Source: Astrocystis sublimbata
Taxonomy: Eukaryota > Ascomycota > Sordariomycetes > Xylariales > Xylariaceae
Length of the DNA: 64,000 nt
Assembly: GCA_022453515.1 (NCBI GenBank)
Contig: JAJNNY010000010.1
Location: 434,001-498,000 of the forward strand
Direction: 5' to 3'
In this document: piece by piece, positions 57,907 through 64,000 of the stretch
Layout: each line of letters opens with the position of its first letter
How positions within the stretch are numbered: position 1 is the stretch's first letter
Program-made: the position numbers and the translations under genes
Notes under the pieces: model-generated
Database searches by the model: none
Seen by the model: the letters and a program-made list of their open reading frames with translations, nothing else
What the model was told of the DNA's origin: nothing

Positions 57907-59362
57907 GATGGCGTGCATTCTAAGATTGGGTGACTTTTGCTAACTTATTATGGATAGGATTGATTGCGACTATATGGTGATGAACAGTTGACGAGATGAT
58001 GCTATATACCCTATATCGGCACAGCGTCTTTGTATTTACCATTGCCATGAGATCGGCCAGACATATGGTAGCTTAAGAACCCGCCCACCTGATTGACATC
58101 TACTTTAAATTTCGGAGCCGGTCCTCGATTACCTTATATTCTGCTACAACATAACGGTTATATGCGGATTAAATGACTACTCGCTCATATGTCGATGTAT
58201 AGATAACTAGCTTCTGGGGCAAAATCTTCTAACATGGCAATACAGACTTAATATCGACTCTCGCGGTTTCAAGAAGTAATCGGAGCTGAGTAAGAAACTC
58301 GATGCATCGAGGCTTAGCTGATGTCTCATCACATACATTCAAAGCTATTAACAAACTCATCTGGTCACCAGATGGTCATGATGTGCTTCTCGGGTTCGAT
58401 GCGTATCTCCGATGAGAATAATGTGATTGTCATGTTCAGACTGGTCGCAATGTACGTGGCGTAGGACGCTATGATCTAAATGCATAGGAAACCCTTTGAA
58501 CGGCCTTTCGGGTTCGTCCTCGTGGCTACAATTACCATATCTAGTAAATGAAGTTGTATTAAGTGAAGAACGGGGGTGTATTCTCACTGCAGGCCTATCG
58601 CTCTCCATCCAGTTAGCAATACATATGATATGATAAAGGGTAAATCTCCGACTGCAACGTACCTACCTAGGTATTCAAAGTCTCTACTCTAGTTTCTGTA
58701 ATGTCAAGCACACCAACAGCGCAATTTGGGACAAGGACGGCACATGATAGGCCCTATCTACGGCCAATTATTGAATATATTGATTACGAATCGAGGAGTA
58801 ACATGTTAGCTAATGCTTGCCAATCCCCAGGCTGGGGTAGATACGCCAGGTTAGGTGACATTATCTCCTTCGCATGTCAGATTCATACCTACCTGCTACC
58901 CGGTTCTAGTAGGTCGGCGTGCGGGATCATATCGCCAGGGCAGAGTCTTGGCTGCATCCATCTTGGCATGTTTTTTGGGGAGGACATGGGAGGTAGCTGG
59001 CTGTGGGTGTGTGTCTGTCTTCATGTGCTCGAACTTTGTTTCTTTTGAATCGACTCGGCGTTGCAGGCTCCTTGCTCAATGCAACTAGCTTGGTACGAAC
59101 CGGCTTGATCTCCAAAATCGGACATCTGACCGCAATATTGAATTATCTCTTCTGATTGCTGCAACGTGTGGTAGCCGTGATAGCAAAAGTAACGTGTATT
59201 GAACCTGTCACGTTTGTTGATTTCCAAGCAAGCTGCAAGCGTGGAAGAAGACATATAAATCTATAGATAGGTAATCTCCTAGTCAAGGAGGTTGTGATAT
59301 GTCACGAGTGGTTGCAGATAGAATCGAAACTCTAATTTGAAGATCAGTACAGATATGCAACC
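57907..59362. other. Intergenic, 1.5 kb
   Basis: No gene is supported. Contains TACCTAGGTA at 58664-58673. The frame at 58701-59048 is open for 115 codons but shows no motif. Confidence 0.5.
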
Positions 59363-61684
59363 ATGCGCTCGCCCATATCCGCCAATATCTTGGCTATTGC
59401 AGTAGGAGTTCAATGTATCAACTTTCCCTTCGAAGCAACTGTGCTCAGAGACGAGGACATCGGCAGCTTCTCCGCCATCGAGTTTGACAATAGGTCTACC
59501 GCAAGCCCCATATATGACGGGCCAGAATGCAAAGCCATCCCAAGTACAGCCTCGTGGCCGCTCGAAACAGAGTGGGCACGGCTCAACGTTTCCCTCGGCG
59601 GTGCTCTTCTTAATCCTGTCCCGGCCGCTGCCGTCTGCTACGACGGTCCTGATAAAGACGCGAACCAGTGCAACTTTTTGCTGCGGAACACGAGTTCATC
59701 ACGCTTTTATATCAACGATCCGCTGACGGTTCTAACGCTATGGCCGGAAGGCGATTCTTGCTATGCGTCGACGAACACGGCGGGTCTGGATTGTACACAG
59801 GGTGGTTTTCCCACCTATGTTGTGAACGTCACGACCGTGAAACAAATCCAGGCTGCGGTAAACTTTGCGCGCAACAAGAATGTGAGACTGGTCATCAAGT
59901 GAGTTGATACTTCTCCTATGCGCTCAACCCTCAGACTGGGGTTGTTATAAGTCGACGATTATGAAGCTCATGCCTATTCCGTCAGGAACACGGGTCACGA
60001 TTTTGTTGGACGATCAAGCGGCTTCGGCGCCCTGAGCGTTTGGACACACTGGCTGAAGCAGTTCGAATTCCTCCCTGTGTATAGCATTGGGGAGTATGAG
60101 GGGATGGCGGCTCGTGTCGGGGCGGGCCTTGAGAGCTGGGAGCTATTCGCTTACATGATGCAATTTAACATGACCATGTTAGTCGCTGGCCCATACACAG
60201 TCGGGGCATATGGGGGCTGGATTTCGGGCGGTGGCCACTCTGCTTTTGCTTCGATGTATGGCATGGGAGCAGACCAGGTTCTATCGCTGGATGTTGTCAC
60301 TGCTGATGGCCGGTTTGTAACGGCAGACGTGAATCAGAATACAGATCTGTTTTTTGCACTGCGAGGTGGAGGAGGCGGTAAGTTTGCAGTTTCATTTCAT
60401 ACCGCATCATACCTGCTTGGTAACTGACAATGAGCTCAACGGCACGTGTGCAATGCAGGCAATTACGGCATCGTCACATCCGCCGTTGTCAAAGCTCATC
60501 CAGCAACCTCGCTCCTGAGCTCATCGCTCAGCTTCGCCGTGCAACCATCCCAAGACGCCTCGAACAACGCCACAAACGCCTTTGTATGTGACCACTGAAC
60601 TCTTTCATTTCCTCTTTAGGCAAGTCTCAGAGGCATAAGTCGTCGAATCGGCATCCCTGTCCCTGGGACACCTGCAAACTCCCGAACCATGAGATTTCAC
60701 GGTACTTTGAAAAGCACCTACTGACTCTAATGGTCGAAGTGGGCCGCTGTCGACGCGTACCACAATTTTGGACTAGACATAGTTGATAATGGAGGCACGG
60801 CATACAGTTCCATATCACGCATCTCGCCTCCGTCAGGCAGCAACGCGACTGCAGGGGCCCGGTTCTCAACCAGCATCGAGATGCCTGGCTTGGATGCCAC
60901 GCAGCTGACATCGTTCGTAACACCGCTGCGCGACCGCATCGCCGCGCTGGGGATTGACGTCCCCGTCTCTGCTGTGACGCAAGCTTCCAACTGGCAAGAC
61001 GTCCGCCACGGCGTCGGCGACACACCTGGTAACGGCGGGCGCTTCGCGAGTAGGATATTTCCGCGGGTGAGCTTTGACGAGCCAGAGCGCTTCGAGACGA
61101 CGCAGCAGGCGATCCGGAACACGGTCGAGGCGGGCTATATGTTTCATGGGATCAATATGGCGCCTACGCTCGATGTCGCGGGATACCCTGGGAACGGCGC
61201 AGTAAACCCGGCATTCCGCACGGCAGGTGAGTAATTCTGTTGTTACTGTACATATCCAGACATTGTTTGGTGTCGCTAGTGTCCTGCACACTGCCGAAAC
61301 AGCCCGTGCTTTCGGGACAGCTCCCGCTGACTCTTGATGGCCGCAGTCATGCATGCAGATGTGTTCGAGGGCACAAACCTACGGGGCCTCTCGCCGCAGG
61401 GCGTGCGGGATGCACACGCGCGATTCAACGTGTACATGGACCAGATACGCCAGGCCACGCCCGAGGGGGGTTCGTATGTCAACGAGGGTGACATCGAAGA
61501 ACCGGAGTGGCAGAGGGCTTTCTATGGAAGCAACTACGCGAGACTCCTGCGTGTCAAAAGGAGCTGGGACCCTTGGAACTTGTTCTACACGCCGATCGGT
61601 GTAGGTAGTGAGAGTTGGGCTGTCAGGGCTCCGGATCACGGGCTTCCAACGCAGGATGGGCCTCTGTGCCGAGTCGGGTCGTGA
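59363..61684 (+). CDS. Secreted-type FAD-linked oxidoreductase with BBE C terminus
   Basis: Flavoprotein of the PCMH/VAO superfamily, predicted 625 residues in five exons: 59363-59898, 59986-60377, 60459-60583, 60740-61226 and 61347-61684. The total is divisible by three. The N terminus is hydrophobic (ISANILAIAVGVQCINFPFE) and fits a signal peptide. Several N-x-S/T sites follow, as in a secreted protein. The FAD domain has VIKNTGHDFVGRSSG: the histidine in GHDF (residue 183) is the usual covalent FAD anchor. YGGWISGGGHS and LDVVTADGRFVTADVNQNTD follow, then LFFALRGGGG and NYGIVTSAVVKAHP. The BBE tail is SYVNEGDIEEPEWQRAFYGS, then YARLLRVKRSWDPWNLFYT. Position two of the bicovalent BBE linkage, a cysteine after the GGGH loop, is not seen, so single attachment is likely. 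Such enzymes oxidise sugars, alcohols or secondary metabolites; the substrate cannot be told. Introns have GTGAGT, GTAAGT, GTATGT and GTGAGT donors. Confidence 0.92.
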
Positions 61685-63302
61685 TTCTGTAAGCAGGTTA
61701 TGTATGGGATTCTTCGTAAGCATAGCCTTCAAGCAGGTTATTCATGTATGAGAGGAGCGTGAGTATGTTAATACTTGAATACCAATGATATGTGCGTTGA
61801 AGTGCTATCATTTGGTTGCCAAATCGACCACCTTGTGGCATATATTCACCCCCCCCCCCCCTTCTCTCTCCTTGGGCTAGAAAGGCCTTAGACCACGGCA
61901 CTCGTCGGGGCATGGGCCAAAGAACAGGCTCCTTGGGGATATTTGCCCTGGGTGTTGTATTGCCAGTGACTGTTGCATGGGAGGTATGAGACCTTTGACA
62001 ATTCTTTTTCGTAGGTCCTCTCTAATCATTGAGACTATGTGTAGTCTAAATAAATATATATATATAAAGAGAGGGACTGAATGGGACTCTGTTCTAATAC
62101 CTAATATCACTTGGAAATATTCGTCTCATTGTTTACCTGATAGGAGCGGCACCTTGGTAGATGTTTGTGGAAGTGCAGGAATCCATCCCGTAGCTTCTAA
62201 ACTGATAGGAAGGTACCTAGGGTGCTAGGTATGTGCCTTGGGTTGAGGCTCCCCAGCGTTGTCCCACGGCATCACTCCCCTGCACTTGGTGATGGTGGGT
62301 TGTCGGGTGGCTGGCGGGTCAGGCCAGGTGGGTACCGAGCAGATACTTAGATACTTGCCCAGGTGGTCAGTCGACTGGGGCAACGGCCTAATCCAGCCAG
62401 TTCCAGTTCTCGGCCCATTCAAGGTTCTAACTTCTCACTATTTCCACTTCTCCCTTACCTAAGACAACTGCACAATTGAACCTACCTACCTACCTCCACC
62501 AACTCGGACCTTACTTACGTCTTGCAACCTCAGATCTACCTACCTCCTACCTACTTACTTACTAAGGTTTTTATCTACATATGCAAACATCGTGCTGCCA
62601 CCACCCTACGGCATCTATACCACCCACCCCCAACCAACGACGTTCTGCTCCAGCTTGAAGTCCTGTGACTGACTACCCCCACACAATCGACCCCAGGTTA
62701 GCTGCCCCCAAGACCAGATAGACAGACAGGCAAGGCAGAGCCCACCTATCGAGCCCAGCCTGGCGAGCCTGGCACCTGTTTCCCGTCCCGATCGCGTCAA
62801 CGTCCCACATCTACTACTGCCCTTCTTTCTCATGCTTCCTTCCTCGAGCAACTACTTACCTACCTCGCCTACCTAGCTCAAGCACGCAGCAAAAGCCCGA
62901 GACGAACGCATGAGCTTTCCACCGACTTCCCACCCCAGCCACGCGACACCAGACCACCCCGCCTAGAGACGTCTGCTCTCTCCATTTCCTCTTTCTCTCC
63001 GCCCACGAATACCACATCTACCCATTGTTGCGACAGCGACGTCCATCCAGCCGGGCTCATGACCTCAGTGCCCTCCCAGGTCCTCCACCTACGCCAACCT
63101 TCTGTTGTCGAGTAGTCTGCAGTCTGCGATCGTCTTGCTTTCCGCTCCACCAAACCAGATTGTCGGAACAGCCAGCCATCGTCGCCGCTCCCTGTGATAT
63201 TGCGCGAGGTTATCAGGGCATCGCATATCACGTCGCCGTTCCATTGCCCGTCGCCCGCCGGCTCTCCCCTTCCTTCCCTCCGGTTCCGTGACCACCACCC
63301 TC
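61685..63302. other. Intergenic and NOT1 leader, 1.6 kb
   Basis: No gene is supported. A 13-C run lies at 61849-61861, AGGTACCTAGGG at 62211-62222, and CTAC repeats from 62481 on. The last 400 bp are C/T-rich and probably form the long 5' leader of NOT1. Confidence 0.5.
62481..62495. repeat. CCTA tetranucleotide tract
   Basis: Short CCTACCTACCTACCT run, with further TACCTACC words to about 62560, in the presumed upstream region of NOT1. Confidence 0.6.
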
Positions 63303-64000
63303 ATGGTCCCTCCGCCGACCTCCCATTCACGATCCGGGACCTTTTCGCCTGTTCCTGCTCAGGGTTTGCAGACAGGCTTCACACATTCCACGCATTCACC
63401 CCATCCGTCACAGACCGGTCCTCTCAGTGCTGGCGCAAGCCCGAGTACTAGCAGCCCGACTACGGGTAACAACAACTCGCTCACCAAGATTGTCGTCGCT
63501 CAGGTCTACCTGCTGCTGAGCTCTATCAACAAGGACAAAGAGCGTGCGAAGTGGGAGCTCCAGATAGATCAGCTGAACAAGGTTCGTACATTCCCATTGC
63601 CGCCTGATATCTTTTTTTTATTACCGCCGTCGTTCTTGTCACTTCTGTTCTTGTTGTTACTATCGTTTAAGCTGTCTCCAATAAACTCCGTGCGCCCGCT
63701 AACCAAGCGTTCTTCTGCGCATGCTAGCTCCTCGATGATCACGGAATGGAAGTCTACTCGCGATTTTTTACGCGACTAGTCGCCGGCAATGCCTCTCACA
63801 TATTCCCGGGCTTGAACAGGCCCGCGGCTAGTACTGGCAATTACTCGCTGCTAGAAGGCGAGGTGCGAAAAATCTCACATGATCTCGATCAGGCAGCCAA
63901 GATAGCCGAGTCTATCGAGACAGCCAATGAAGACATATTCCGAGATTTTGACCTGTCCGGCTTTATGGAACACTTCAGGCTTGACGCGCTGGAGAAGACA
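63303..64000 (+). CDS. NOT1: CCR4-NOT complex scaffold subunit NOT1 (5' part)
   Basis: N-terminal part of the large scaffold of the CCR4-NOT deadenylase complex, which shortens poly(A) tails and represses mRNAs. Exon 1 is 63303-63581. A 146-nt intron (63582-63727, GTTCGT to GCTAG) follows. Exon 2 runs in frame to the window edge, giving 184 residues here. The N terminus is Ser/Pro/Thr-rich, then NNSLTKIVVAQVYLLLSSIN, DHGMEVYSRFFTRLVAGNAS, HIFPGLNRP, KISHDLDQAAKIAESIETAN and DIFRDFDLSGFMEHFRLDAL. These are the conserved N-terminal HEAT region of fungal NOT1. The full protein is normally over 2000 residues, so over 90 percent lies beyond the edge. ATG 63303 is the first start in frame; a GTG at 63288 is not needed. 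Confidence 0.9.

Overview
The window reads as nuclear DNA of a filamentous ascomycete (Pezizomycotina, most likely Sordariomycetes; the class is an inference from protein flavour and intron style only). Genes lie on both strands and are cut by short introns of about 48-177 nt with GTRAGT-type donors, CTAAC/CTGAC-like branch points and CAG/TAG acceptors. Exon joins were checked by hand: every multi-exon model given here has a coding length divisible by three and no internal stop.

Left part (0-12.3 kb): a Gal80-like Gfo/Idh/MocA protein (minus) stands head to head with a Zn2Cys6 regulator (plus). Then come the mitochondrial import receptor TIM50, a reconstructed 79-residue secreted cysteine-rich protein (minus), and a second Zn2Cys6 regulator of the Upc2-like type (minus).

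Middle left (12.3-22 kb): an AT-richer, gene-poor island. Its only recognisable genes are two F-box/ankyrin-like paralogues, each with an early in-frame stop, with a small candidate inverted-repeat element between them. This is the most accessory-looking part of the window.

Middle (22-31 kb): a six-exon Zn2Cys6/Fungal_trans regulator with a seventh cysteine in its zinc cluster, an NSUN4-like RNA m5C methyltransferase, and a leucine-rich-type protein gene broken by one TGA codon.

Right part (32-64 kb): mostly housekeeping. It holds a conserved membrane protein of unknown function (with a second, overlapping reading frame upstream), a universal-stress-protein-domain protein, poly(A)-binding protein, a HECT E3 ligase of the Hul5/UBE3C type, nuclear transport factor 2 in six small exons, an 11-exon ArAE_2/DUF2421 membrane protein, a secreted-type FAD oxidoreductase with BBE C terminus, and the 5' end of the CCR4-NOT scaffold NOT1, which runs off the right edge.

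No secondary-metabolite backbone gene, CRISPR array, rRNA or convincing tRNA was seen. Intergenic DNA is repeatedly marked by palindromic TACCTAGGTA-like motifs. The strongest items for follow-up are the decayed F-box/ankyrin pair with its 18-bp coding repeat, the small cysteine-rich secreted protein, the TGA-interrupted gene, and the A-rich leader of the poly(A)-binding protein gene.
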